Source: Bradyrhizobium centrolobii
GTDB taxonomy: Bacteria > Pseudomonadota > Alphaproteobacteria > Rhizobiales > Xanthobacteraceae
Direction of reading: 5' to 3'
Length of the DNA stretch: 64,000 nt
Assembly (NCBI RefSeq): GCF_001641635.1
Contig: NZ_LUUB01000059.1
Location: 1 to 64,000 of the forward strand
Position numbers and translations under genes: made by a program. The notes under the pieces are model-generated. The model had not been told where the DNA came from and did no database searches. It saw nothing but the letters and a program-made list of their open reading frames with translations. This document shows, piece by piece, positions 20,001-27,870 of the stretch (its first letter is position 1; every line of letters starts with the position of its first letter).

Positions 20001-20515
20001 TTCTCCTGTCCTACTGCCGACACGATCCGACTTCGCACGTTGTCCCAGTCGGCCGGGAACCGCTTACTGTCTCGTACCTCGACGAAATCGTCGGTCGTCA
20101 GTATCTTGCCGGATACCACGAAGCGACCGAGAACGGTCTCGTTCGTCTCGGATCGCCGAGCCTCGATCGCCATGCCGATCGACACCGGAGAGCGTTTTCC
20201 CTCGGTGTCCACAAATCCCAGGCAAATGTAGGTTCGAGCTTGGTCCCGCTTACGCTCATCCTCCCCTAACGCGCCGAGACAGTAGTCCACGACGGTTCGC
20301 TTGGAGGCGCTACGGCTCTTTCCTTTGTCACTCGCTACCGCATTCAGGCGCTGGACGTTCCGGTTTCCGCCAGTCAGGACGACCTGAGCCATGTCGAGTA
20401 TAGTTGATTTTCCGGAACGGTTCTCACCGAATACGCCGGTGTGTCCTGCCAGATCGATGTCTTGGCTATCGAAGAGGTGCCATTGGACCATGGCCACGTG
20501 ACGCAACTCCATCAT
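17075..20515 (-). CDS. jetC: Wadjet SMC-like ATPase JetC
   Basis: A 1146-residue MukB/SMC-like protein. The N-terminal P-loop is GENRSGKST (residues 30-38), and the Walker B with its acidic pair, SVAIFDEAFSKMD, lies near residue 1056. The middle is long charged coiled coil with an interrupting hinge-like region (about residues 480-640). JetC dimers with JetA and JetB form a loop-extruding complex that senses plasmid topology. The ATG overlaps the jetB stop by four bases. Length and domain order are typical of type I systems. Confidence 0.9.
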   Translation of the reverse strand: MMELRHVAMVQWHLFDSQDIDLAGHTGVFGENRSGKSTILDMAQVVLTGGNRNVQRLNAVASDKGKSRSASKRTVVDYCLGALGEDERKRDQARTYICLGFVDTEGKRSPVSIGMAIEARRSETNETVLGRFVVSGKILTTDDFVEVRDSKRFPADWDNVRSRIVSAVGQENFVNHRDKAIDYVREYMRKLVPHASVVGEQNANSLQKAVVNAMTLDHDQTATEFVRNYILEKNNMKVGELRESIRTYRNINDTIRTMREKLEALVGLRGILGELAESHERKAREQWISKRADWFAARGAYANELAKFNEESAKRDAAKSEMDFLGEELKGIDAEIRRLDIAISEHDAKTGRATLDQSLTSATQAINRAAIEFERRLDAVRSLQALSAMKGFGFDEFIPLISALTRAAKDASVERPVNLLLDAESRLLASDRTSLQRVDQARRDLIRKVEEERARLRSLEERLRLHSSGEGSVHLSDDTRNLCRKLRLAGMSPRVLCDLVELSDVAWTAAAEGLLGRDREAVFVDRSDMARATALFKDGRREFRRASLVSLNKLDPNGPGPRPGSFPTLFKSDDYDAIAFIIRRHGTVRLAETIAQFNEPGRALMIDGLYDDGLVRTHRAAEPSDFKIGKAAQIQAFHDLKEQAEQLLEDCARSDAAARLADTAHVQLGRIFDDKQPSFKGIVEEYRKSTLERREVEQRIAALDGAGDGGLRKKRQAQLDLKRRRLEERTTQEREYLKHTRAADIANHTIESGNSTPGSKLGMKVAWSLYGQYRVLYDRNSGRSSYRARFEALSAKLILDRHRAIAIEAAKAASRADEDRIGIERRVRQALGHYFDKFGVVSNVGTESEPLREVKPWVELLIREMEENELRRYERQAREAADKAATLLRGEFINALTSRISKMERELSAMNHGLTDHPFHNERYSFHHTRLVEFQPILKIVEISKTSPEALDMLFKGDEVPEEFPHRDTLREIEALLEDPDKDFSVFEDYRNFFTFEIHMEDIVSGRTTRWETRRGTGSGAEQQVPIYVAIGASLASVYGSGRSGAGRPSGMSVAIFDEAFSKMDGKNQRQMMSFYKKLGLQIVIAAPNEKRVAVLEHIDTVVEVDRIGESARASVVELKERARKELRAMDPDLMSDDELKKMAAE

Positions 20516-21171
20516 GAGTCGTCTCCGTCCATCGACTGTGGGGCGCTTTCTTGCGATCGAACGTAACGTTCGATTCGCTGCAAGGCGTCCGATCCGCTGA
20601 TCAGCTTGATCATGGGGCGTATTGCAACTTCGATGTCCTGCGCGTCGCCGTCGAACTCGCCGAGATCCACCAAGCTGCGCTGAGAGGCTTCCTTCAAAAT
20701 CTCTCGGAACCGCGAAAGCGAAATCGAGCTCGAAGCGTTGGGCTGAACCATGTCCTTGTAGCGGTCGAACAAACTATTCAACGTCGTAACGACTATGGCC
20801 CGGTCTTCGACGGCGCCAACGTTCACCTCGTCCTGCCAGTGGGCGGCCAGCACCAGGATGACGATGGTCTCATCAAGCTTCATGCGGGGCAGCGGCACAT
20901 CGTCACCCAGAGCTGTGATTCCGGCCCATTGCGCTTCGGTGTCCCGATGCACGCGGTACCCGCAACTGTCGAAGAACTCGTCGATGACCGATCTCAACCG
21001 ACCATCCATGATCGCGTTGTAGATCGTGCCCGTCCTTGGATCGCCGGCAAAGACGAACTGGCGCCTCAGGAGGAAGTGCACCGCCTTCCTGAGATCAGCC
21101 GCCTTTTCCGTGCCGAGGGTCCGCTCGATGGCTTCGAATTCACTGAGCATGCCGGCGTCTCGTGGCAGCAT
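20512..21171 (-). CDS. jetB: Wadjet subunit JetB (DUF4194)
   Basis: The 219-residue protein is the MukE-like winged-helix subunit, recognised as DUF4194 from position, length and segments such as LRKAVHFLLRRQFVFAGD and DEFFDSCGYRVHRD. It bridges the JetA kleisin-like subunit and the JetC ATPase. It overlaps jetA by 32 bases at its start and jetC by 4 at its end, consistent with tight stoichiometric co-translation. Confidence 0.85.
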   Translation of the reverse strand: MLPRDAGMLSEFEAIERTLGTEKAADLRKAVHFLLRRQFVFAGDPRTGTIYNAIMDGRLRSVIDEFFDSCGYRVHRDTEAQWAGITALGDDVPLPRMKLDETIVILVLAAHWQDEVNVGAVEDRAIVVTTLNSLFDRYKDMVQPNASSSISLSRFREILKEASQRSLVDLGEFDGDAQDIEVAIRPMIKLISGSDALQRIERYVRSQESAPQSMDGDDS

Positions 21172-22657
21172 GGCGCCTGACGATGAAGTTGGCGCAGCGT
21201 AGCCACTCGCTGTCGTGTGGAGGAAGATCGGAAGCTAACTCGAGCTCGAAGTGAACGCCTAACTCGGGGGGAATTTCATTGGTCAATGCATACCTTCGCG
21301 CAGCGTCAAAAGCCAAGAAATCGTCCACCGTCCTCAGCGTCATGAAACGGGCTTCTCTGGTGCCCGCGGCAGGCACCTGGGTTTCGAGGAAGCGGCGGAC
21401 ATCCTCGGGGCCGGGTGAGATGCGGTCGATGTACAGCGAACGTAGTTTCTTGCGGATCTCGTAGAGCGGATCGCTGGGCCAATCGCCCAGGGGCCGCAAT
21501 TCGATGGGCTTACGTGGCTCGCGGCTCGGCGCATGGTGGAATTCCGACCAGGGGGATCGGAGTTGTTCGAGACTCCACTCAATTGTCGCGTTCGGATGGC
21601 GACCGCGGGCAATGAGGCCGTCGAGCCGACGAACCAGATCGCCCGCTCGGCCCACCAATCCATGGGTGCCACGCTCGGCATACTTTATGGTGTTCCGGAC
21701 GCGCGCTTCCAGTTGGCGACGGAAGACCTCGATCCGTTCGAACATTTCGCCGATATGGCCGAATGTACTCTCAATCGCCAAGAGGTCACCTTCGACGTCG
21801 AGGATCGCTTCGGACATGGATGGAGAGATGCTGTTGGATACATACTCTTCCGACAAGACCTGCATGGTTGAGGGCGTATGGGCGATCTTCCTCGCAAGAT
21901 CGACGATGGTATCCCTGAAACGATACGGATGATTGAATGTCAGGATCGCCTCGAAGTCGCGCAACAGGAGTTGCTCAACGAATTCCTCGAAAAACGCTTC
22001 GAGCCGATCGCCGACCGTCTTCGATTCCATGACCGTACGACGGATCCTCTTGAGATCAGACAATATGGCCCGAAGGCTTTTGGTGAACTGGTCGACCTGG
22101 TTGCGAGCTTCCCGGAGCGCCAGTGCGACTTCCCGTTGTTTCCGGTCGACTACTTGAGGATTGAGTTTCTCGACGGCTTCGAGGTTCACCCGGACGGTGA
22201 CGATGAGCCCACCGAACCGTTGAGAAACGTCCTTGTTCAGACTGGCCAACCTCTGGATCACCAAGAGCGGTCCCATCGACATGTCGACGGTTACGCGCAG
22301 GCCGTATTCCTCCTCTTCCAGCCAGCCCCAAGTGATCAGTCGTTGGTAAAGCTGCCGGGCGATGAGGAGTGCCCGGTCCGCAGTCTCTGTCTTGATCTTG
22401 GCGGAGCGCTTTATGCGCCGGCGCCCAGCTGAAACGATCTCCGGCAGTTGCTCGCCGAAATCGTCATTCTCGCTCCAGAGCGACGGATTGGCCCGCATCA
22501 CATCGTAGATGGTGTGCGTGACTTCCTGCGGGGTTGGGTAAGCGGGAGCGCCCGAAAAGAAGCGCTCGTACAGGTCCAGCAAGATGAGGGAGTAAAGATG
22601 CTTGTGCTCTCGCGAAAACGCCAGAAACGCATCGTCATTGAGGTACCTGAATAACAA
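21140..22657 (-). CDS. jetA: Wadjet kleisin-like subunit JetA (DUF3375)
   Basis: A 505-residue DUF3375-type protein, the MukF-like component, largely helical with an N-terminal winged-helix-like region (YLNDDAFLAFSREHKHLYS) and a charged central coiled coil. The first codon is TTG at 22657, supported by GGGGAG six bases upstream; no ATG gives a better N-terminus. It is the first gene of the jetABCD operon, which runs leftward. The promoter must lie in the 200 bases shared with the divergent AbiEi gene. Confidence 0.85.
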   Translation of the reverse strand: MLFRYLNDDAFLAFSREHKHLYSLILLDLYERFFSGAPAYPTPQEVTHTIYDVMRANPSLWSENDDFGEQLPEIVSAGRRRIKRSAKIKTETADRALLIARQLYQRLITWGWLEEEEYGLRVTVDMSMGPLLVIQRLASLNKDVSQRFGGLIVTVRVNLEAVEKLNPQVVDRKQREVALALREARNQVDQFTKSLRAILSDLKRIRRTVMESKTVGDRLEAFFEEFVEQLLLRDFEAILTFNHPYRFRDTIVDLARKIAHTPSTMQVLSEEYVSNSISPSMSEAILDVEGDLLAIESTFGHIGEMFERIEVFRRQLEARVRNTIKYAERGTHGLVGRAGDLVRRLDGLIARGRHPNATIEWSLEQLRSPWSEFHHAPSREPRKPIELRPLGDWPSDPLYEIRKKLRSLYIDRISPGPEDVRRFLETQVPAAGTREARFMTLRTVDDFLAFDAARRYALTNEIPPELGVHFELELASDLPPHDSEWLRCANFIVRRHAATRRRHAQ

Positions 22658-22800
22658 GGCTCACTCCCCCCGGAAGTCGCCTTTTCCGGTAGGCTATCCT
22701 TCCGAACCCGTTCCCTTTCCGTTCATGCTAAGGCGACAAGCTGCGGTTGTCCACCCGCGGGATTCCCCCCTTTGGGAACAACGCTGGAACCGCTATCCCC

Positions 22801-22848
22801 TTGACGGTTTATATTTCTATATATGTTATCATCTCGACGGGATGATAA
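22801..22848 (+). promoter_or_regulatory. Promoter and palindromic operator of the abiEi gene
   Basis: TTGACG (22801-22806) and TGTTAT (22824-22829) are spaced 17 bases apart. A perfect inverted repeat, TTATCATC (22826-22833) and GATGATAA (22841-22848), overlaps the -10 and the likely start site. AbiEi proteins are known to repress their own operons by binding inverted repeats, so this is a plausible autoregulatory operator. Confidence 0.65.
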
Positions 22849-22861
22849 TTTGGTTATTACT

Positions 22862-23677
22862 ATGAAGACCCTAGGATCTCAATCCGCTAAGCTGGTGCAA
22901 ACACTGCATGACGAACGGAAATCGATCTTCACGATCAAGGATGCTGCGCGAATTCTGCAATCGCCGAAGAACGTGGTCTCGAACATGCTCGGAAAGGCGC
23001 AGCAACGAGGTATCGTCACTCGTCTCCAGAGGGGTTTGTACACCCTCGTGCCTGCGGAGCTAGGTAGCGAAACTGTCTACGCTGGCGATCCCCTTGTCGT
23101 TGCGGACCACCTACCTGGGGAGCGCTTGCACTACCTTTCCCATGGCACCGCACTTGCCATTCATGGAATGACGCTACAGCCACGAATTGTGGTGACCGTC
23201 TCAGCCGTTGGTTCCCCCTCCCGCACCATCAACGTCCAGGGCACGGAAATCAGAATCGTCAATATCCGCGAGTCCCAAGTCTTCGGAATCGAAAAGCATT
23301 GGGTCGATCCAGGAGTTTCGGTTCAGGTCAGCGACGTAGAACGGACCATTATCGACTGCCTCCGCCGGCCCGACCTATGCGGAGGGTACGCCGAAGCAGA
23401 CGTCGGAACGTGGATAGTGCGCGATCGCGTGCGAACACAAACACTCGTTGACTACGCACTTCGGCTGAACGTCGGCGCCGTGATCCGACGTTTAGGCTAC
23501 CTGCTGGACTCCTGCCAAATAGGAACCGAAGATGACCGCGCAAGACTGACCGAGAAGCTCTCCGCGACTTACCATCCGTTGGATCCGTCGCTTCCGGCCG
23601 ACGGTCCTCATAGTGCGAAATGGCGGTTGAGACTCAACGTCAGTCGGGAGGAGCTAGAAGCGCAACGAGGGAGCTGA
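22862..23677 (+). CDS. AbiEi-type antitoxin / transcriptional regulator
   Basis: The protein (271 residues from 22862) has an N-terminal winged helix (SIFTIKDAARILQSPKNVVSNML) followed by the AbiEi antitoxin domain with LHYLSHGTALAIHGM and the VSDVERTIIDCLRRPDLCGG motif. In type IV AbiE systems it represses transcription and neutralises the AbiEii nucleotidyltransferase. Start 22862 is preferred because the predicted transcription start and operator cover the earlier in-frame ATG at 22823. The toxin gene downstream is truncated, so this is probably an orphan antitoxin. It is divergent from the Wadjet operon. Confidence 0.8.
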   Translation: MKTLGSQSAKLVQTLHDERKSIFTIKDAARILQSPKNVVSNMLGKAQQRGIVTRLQRGLYTLVPAELGSETVYAGDPLVVADHLPGERLHYLSHGTALAIHGMTLQPRIVVTVSAVGSPSRTINVQGTEIRIVNIRESQVFGIEKHWVDPGVSVQVSDVERTIIDCLRRPDLCGGYAEADVGTWIVRDRVRTQTLVDYALRLNVGAVIRRLGYLLDSCQIGTEDDRARLTEKLSATYHPLDPSLPADGPHSAKWRLRLNVSREELEAQRGS

Positions 23678-23683
23678 ACGCAA

Positions 23684-23950
23684 ATGATCGCCCACCGAGA
23701 ACTATCGTTGATTTCGAACAATCTCCTGAAGAGACTCGGCGGACGCCGCATTCCCGATGAAACGATCGAGCTCGACTATGCGCTAGGATGGTTCCTATGC
23801 GCAATGCCGTCGCATCCGCAGGGGGCACAGGGAGGCTCCGAGCGAGGGTCTCCCCCTGGGATGCGCGTGGACGCCCTTGCCGGCACGCGCTGCGGGCCTA
23901 TTCACCCCGACGTTACCGGCCGGGTGGCGCCAAACTTTCGGGGGAAGTAG
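23684..23950 (+). pseudogene. AbiEii toxin, truncated after its N-terminus
   Basis: The first 45 or so residues (ending in GRRIPDETIELDYALGWFL) match the typical N-terminus of AbiEii/JHP0933-type nucleotidyltransferase toxins, including spacing six bases after the antitoxin stop. The frame then enters unrelated sequence and stops at 88 codons, while intact toxins are about 300 residues and carry a GGT-like nucleotidyltransferase motif that is absent here. The toxin is therefore dead. Confidence 0.7.
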
Positions 23951-24116
23951 CTCTCGCAACGACGGCCATAGCTAGTGTTGTCACAGCGCTGGATGGGGCA
24001 GCGCGGGCCCCAAACAGGCTCTTCGATGATCGGCGCCGGCTTGGCCATTTTGCGTGCGCGCCTCGGTTGCAATGGTCGGTTGGCGCCCATAGGCTAAGAT
24101 CAGCGGGGAAGTGATC

Positions 24117-24620
24117 ATGCCAAGGACGCCGAGGCCTAAGCCGAAACCCGATCCCACACCAGATTGGGTGACCGCCGTCGTTAGATGGCTCGGCATTACT
24201 ACGACGCTGATAGGGGCGGTTAGCGCGCTCCTGCTCGCGCTCGGCAAATTCGGCGACGCTGCTTACGCACCTTGCAAATCGTTTCCATCGCTTCCGTGGT
24301 GTGCATCCAGCACCCTTTCGTTGATCCCCTTCGACTCCGGCACCACGGATGGCGGCCATAACCAAGGTGAGTATTGTGAACCGAGAGCCGCCGCCTACCG
24401 GGCGCAAAACCCGGATTTCACTATCACCTGGCGGGGCTCGGAAACAAATCACAAGGACTTCTGGGGTCACGTCACTTACAACTATCACTGCGAATTTGTC
24501 GCCGTGCCAAACGGCCGAAGCTTGGGAATTTGGATGATAATCGGGGGGGGCGCGATCGGGCTGCTGGCGTTGCTGTTCGTCTGGTGGCGACGTGGCGGTT
24601 TCCGTCTTCGGGCCGCCTGA
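24117..24620 (+). CDS. Two-helix membrane protein of unknown function
   Basis: A 167-residue protein with a proline/lysine N-terminus, a hydrophobic helix at about residues 23-43, a cysteine-containing loop of about 90 residues that would lie in the periplasm, and a second helix around 136-156 followed by WWRRGG. The six cysteines in the loop suggest disulfides. The ATG at 24117 is preferred to a GTG at 24111. No family recognised; neighbours are defence relics. Confidence 0.5.
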   Translation: MPRTPRPKPKPDPTPDWVTAVVRWLGITTTLIGAVSALLLALGKFGDAAYAPCKSFPSLPWCASSTLSLIPFDSGTTDGGHNQGEYCEPRAAAYRAQNPDFTITWRGSETNHKDFWGHVTYNYHCEFVAVPNGRSLGIWMIIGGGAIGLLALLFVWWRRGGFRLRAA

Positions 24621-24647
24621 CTTAGGCCTTTTGCTGCGGAGCGAACG

Positions 24648-25060
24648 GTGGCAGATGTGGAGACCACGAAGCGGCTATCAGCGATGACAAATCAAGGCTG
24701 CGATCGAACACCTGTATAAAGGTCAGCTCGAGTGTGCGATTACCCTTGCTGCTGCGGGCGAAGGCCAATTGCCTGAGTCGACGGTTGAATATCTCTTTCG
24801 GCTGCTGCGGCGATTGAGACCTCAGGAAGACTTCAACCTTTTCATCAATTGGCTCAAACACCCGTCTGGCCCCGACAAGGCGACCATCTGAGGCGGTTCT
24901 CATTATCGCGAGAGCGATTCAGAAGTTCGTCGCCGCTTACGAGGCGTCGTGCAGAGAGTTCAACGAGTTCAGCGATTGGGCAGTGGCGCAAGGACATATG
25001 CCGAGGCCCATCATCGAACCACGATATCCGACAGCCAAGAAGCCGACCACGGCCAGATAG
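24648..25060 (+). pseudogene. Frameshifted conserved small protein
   Basis: Three consecutive frames read as one protein. A GTG at 24648 starts VADVETTKRLSAM, the next frame gives IKAAIEHLYKGQLECAITLA and FNLFINWLKHP, and a third gives EAVLIIARAIQKFVAAYEA to a stop at 25060. The composition and continuity across frames indicate a once intact gene of about 135 residues with two frameshifts. I have no function for it. Confidence 0.5.
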
Positions 25061-25066
25061 CAGTGC

Positions 25067-25906
25067 TCAATTATGCTGGCAGCCATTCGAACTCAGCTCT
25101 TTCAGAGCACGCGATGACCTTGTCGCAGGCGGCTTCGAGCGGTCCACTCTATCGAATTTGCAGCCATTCCAAAGCTCCTCCGCCCATTTCTTGTTGATCT
25201 TTTGTGATTGTTCGAACGAAATCCCCACGCCGTTCACCCAGCAATACAACAGCTCAATAATCCTGAGCGAGGCCTCAAGCACAGGCTTCTCGTCACCGAC
25301 CTTCATCGGTGCGATGATTTCTCCGTTCTTTTCCGCATTGGTTTGGTGAGATAGTGGGCAACGCGCTTATTGCGCAGATTGCGGAACGACTTTAGTTGCG
25401 GCGATGATTTGACCGCACGTGCTTCCGCGATCGCTTTGCGGAGACCTTCGACAACCTCGGTCGCGTGCTCCTCTCCTCGCGCAGCATTGTACTCCTTGAG
25501 CATTCGCGCTGCGATCTCTCGCTCTTCAGCGGTTGCGTTGAGATCCATCGGCTCCGGCGCGCTGCCGTACATGGCCCGCGCTGCATCGGCCAAGGCGTTG
25601 ATAACCTTGTCATCGTCGACGAGCTCGACAACGCTCAGGATGGTTTCATTATCAACGTGGGGCTGGTCCCCAGAAGGCAATGAGCCGCACCATCTCGATT
25701 TGGTGCATTGCCTCGCGGAAGGCATTGAATGCATTTGCAGCATAGGACCGTGGTATCTGCTTTGAGAGCGCATCGGAATAGACCACAATCGCGTTGTTCT
25801 CGCGGAGATAGAGCAAGTAGTGGGCATGCTCGACCAACCACTCGGTTAGGCGTTTGGCTTCGGCGATGCGTTTATTGACGTCCCAGGTTTCAAACATGTT
25901 GTTCAT
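25067..25906 (-). pseudogene. HEPN_AbiU2-like defence protein, two frameshifts
   Basis: Successive minus-strand frames join to one HEPN-type protein. The start at 25906 gives MNNMFETWDVNKRIAEAKRL and HYLLYLRENNAIVVY. A second frame gives ETILSVVELVDD and RNKRVAHYLTK, and a third gives KPVLEASLRIIELLYCWVNG and INKKWAEELW. The R-x5-H motif in RNKRVAH is the RNase signature of HEPN domains, and the overall layout resembles AbiU2. Frameshifts near 25660 and 25360 should inactivate it. Confidence 0.6.
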
Positions 25907-26057
25907 TCTTGCATTGGCGGTTTCCTCAGACTGCAATTTCACCGGCGCATCCCATGGCACAAATCTTTCGTTCGTGCTGGTCGCTTGGCCGGCACGGCGT
26001 TCGGCAGCGGCCTCGCGTCGCCGGCGGTGAGGATCTCGCACTACCTTGGCTTCGATG

Positions 26058-26518
26058 ATCAACGGCTTGAATTGGCCCCAATCGATTTTCCATTTCTTCT
26101 TGCTGCGCAAACACCAAATTCTGAAGGAGCGCACGACACGCCGCTCGAATGCAGCACGGGTGCACTTGTTGATCTTCATGAGGTGGCGAATCAACCGTCG
26201 CTCCGGTCGGCGACATAACGCCTATCGCCAAGAGCTGCCGTATACGCCCTCAATGCTGAACCGAGTGGCAGACGGTACAGATCACGTCGATACCAACCAG
26301 AGAGGCAACGCCGCTGCGAGGCTTTTCGACGTACTTCCAATTTTCGTGGCCTTGCAGGCGATCCGTCCCGCCACCGATGGCACATTTCCCCAGGGCAGAT
26401 CGGATCGCCCTTGCTTTAGCCAGCGACCGGGCCCCAGGCCGACCACATTGGAGCGGAGATTTTGCCCCCAAAGCGGAGCCAGAATGAGTTCTAGACGGAG
26501 CTTGTACCTCTGAGCCAT
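26058..26518 (-). pseudogene. HNH-endonuclease-like gene, several frameshifts
   Basis: Reading leftward from an ATG at 26518, the frames in order give MAQRYKLRLELILAPLWGQN, then KCAIGGGTDRLQGHENWKY with GIDVICTVCHSVQH, then IGVMSPTGATV, then IRHLMKINKC and KKKWKIDWGQFKPLI. The paired cysteine/histidine segments and the IDWG ending resemble small HNH-like proteins of alphaproteobacteria. At least three frame changes are needed, so it is a pseudogene. It ends just before the HEPN pseudogene on the same strand. Confidence 0.5.
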
Positions 26519-26642
26519 CACTTGCCCCTGGCTCTCGGCGCCTTTACGACCACATATGAATCGCTAAGACGGTGATAATACCTGGCAATGTATATGAAAG
26601 TTCGTGTTCGCGACCCACTAGAATCCGTGTTATAGTTCACTC

Positions 26643-26849
26643 ATGACCAACAAGCGCAAAGGCTCCGGCATCAATTCTTCCTCCCGTATCTTGGGAGACA
26701 GGACTTTTGCGGCCATCTCGGCTGTCGAAGGGCTGAAGCTCGGCAAGGCTTCTAAGGAGCGTCAGTCGGCTCTCAATAAATCGAAACTGACGCCCGCCCA
26801 AAAGAGGGCTGAGGTTTTGAGGGCATACGTCCAGCCGAAGGGCCGCTAG
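26643..26849 (+). CDS. Fic-type antitoxin
   Basis: A 68-residue basic protein directly upstream (5-base gap) of a Fic-domain toxin frame. Its AAISAVEGLKLGKASKE segment resembles the inhibitory helix of class I Fic antitoxins (VbhA type), whose consensus S/T-x3-E-G/N places a glutamate over the Fic ATP site; here the spacing is S-x2-E-G, so the match is approximate. The rest is lysine/arginine-rich. Small size, position and basic character fit an antitoxin. Confidence 0.6.
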   Translation: MTNKRKGSGINSSSRILGDRTFAAISAVEGLKLGKASKERQSALNKSKLTPAQKRAEVLRAYVQPKGR

Positions 26850-26854
26850 CGCTC

Positions 26855-27429
26855 TTGAGTGGTTATGACGTCTTTGACGATCCCTATTGCTATAAGGGCA
26901 CATCTGTCCTCAAGAACCGGGCCCGCCTCAGGGATGCGAAAACCCTGGAAGCGTTCGAGCTCGAAATGATGGCATTGAGATCGCGAGAGCCTCTACCTGA
27001 GGGGCGCTTTACGCCATGGCATTATAGAAGCATCCATCATCATCTGCTCCAGGACGTTTACACCTGGGCCGGGAAGTACCGGACCGTCCGTACAGCAAAG
27101 GGGGCAACTGGTTCTGCTACCCCGAGCACATCGCCTCAAGCATGAATGAGCTGTTCAAGAAGCTTGAGCTTCCGGCGTTAAAGCCTGGCACGGGAGTCGC
27201 AGACTTCTTGGGAGCAGCCGCCGATTTCTTAGCTGAACTCAATGCCATTCATCCGTTTCGCGAGGGAAACGGCAGATCCCAGCTGGCCCTTATGCATCTT
27301 CTCAGTCGCCATGTCGGGCATCCACTCAACCTTGATCGAGTCAACGCCAAAACGTTCATGCCCGCGATGATCGCGAGTTTCCTTGGCGATAACGGTCCGC
27401 TCAGGATCGAGTTGCAGAAGCTTCTGTGA
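26855..27429 (+). pseudogene. Fic-domain AMP-transferase toxin, single frameshift
   Basis: The N-terminal frame (TTG start at 26855) gives SGYDVFDDPYCYKGTSVLKN and DVYTWAGKYRTVRTAKG. The second frame gives NWFCYPEHIASSMNELF and the catalytic motif HPFREGNGRSQ, matching HxFx(D/E)GNGRxxR-type Fic sites. The two frames join if one G is added to the GGGGG run at 27098-27102. Everything else is intact at about 190 residues. This is either a one-base sequencing error, a fresh mutation or a slippery phase-variable tract. Fic toxins AMPylate targets such as gyrase. Confidence 0.7.
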
Positions 27430-27595
27430 TCCGCCCTAGCTCGGTGCCAGCCTGCCGGGCCCCAGTAACCGACGCGCACGCGAGCCGTACTTTCAGGTCC
27501 TCCCGAAAGGCGGGGTCCTTGCGCCGACTTTCTATGTGCTCGCTGATTGCGGCACGAATCACATCCGAGACGGCGGCCCTGCTCGACCGACGCAA
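27401..27595 (-). pseudogene. Possible ribbon-helix-helix antitoxin fragment
   Basis: A 64-codon minus-strand frame contains SRAAVSDVIRAAISEHIESRR followed by DPAFREDLK, a pattern typical of CopG/ParD-like ribbon-helix-helix antitoxins. The beta-strand half is missing and the frame overlaps the Fic gene end, so it is probably a remnant. Confidence 0.35.
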
Positions 27596-27596
27596 C

Positions 27597-27715
27597 GGTT
27601 ACGAGCGCTTCGGCCTGCTCGCCGCGGGGAGCGAACGTCAGTTGATGGCGATCTTCGGCTGGACGACTGGCAAAATGGCGCAGCACTACACGTGTTCCGC
27701 CGACCGAATCTATGT
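27597..27715 (+). pseudogene. Tyrosine recombinase C-terminal remnant
   Basis: The frame reads GSERQLMAIFGWTTGKMAQHYTCSADR, the typical last helix region of phage-type integrases with the catalytic tyrosine in HYT. The conserved HGLRK-type arginine box upstream is absent, so only the tail remains. Confidence 0.5.
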
Positions 27716-27870
27716 AGACCGTCGGCTCCGGTGGAGACCAATTCTTTCGTCATTACGATACGCGGCGTATGCCCATTGTTGAACGGATGGACCAGATGCC
27801 TGGGGATACCGCAAGGCAAATCGCCGGCTGAAGACGGAAGAACCAACTTGCGAGGCCGACAAAACGCTGC

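Noticed and set aside
26855-27429. Programmed ribosomal frameshift in the Fic gene
   Set aside because: The G-run is not a known -1 or +1 slippery heptamer and no stimulatory hairpin is evident; a deletion or sequence error is simpler.
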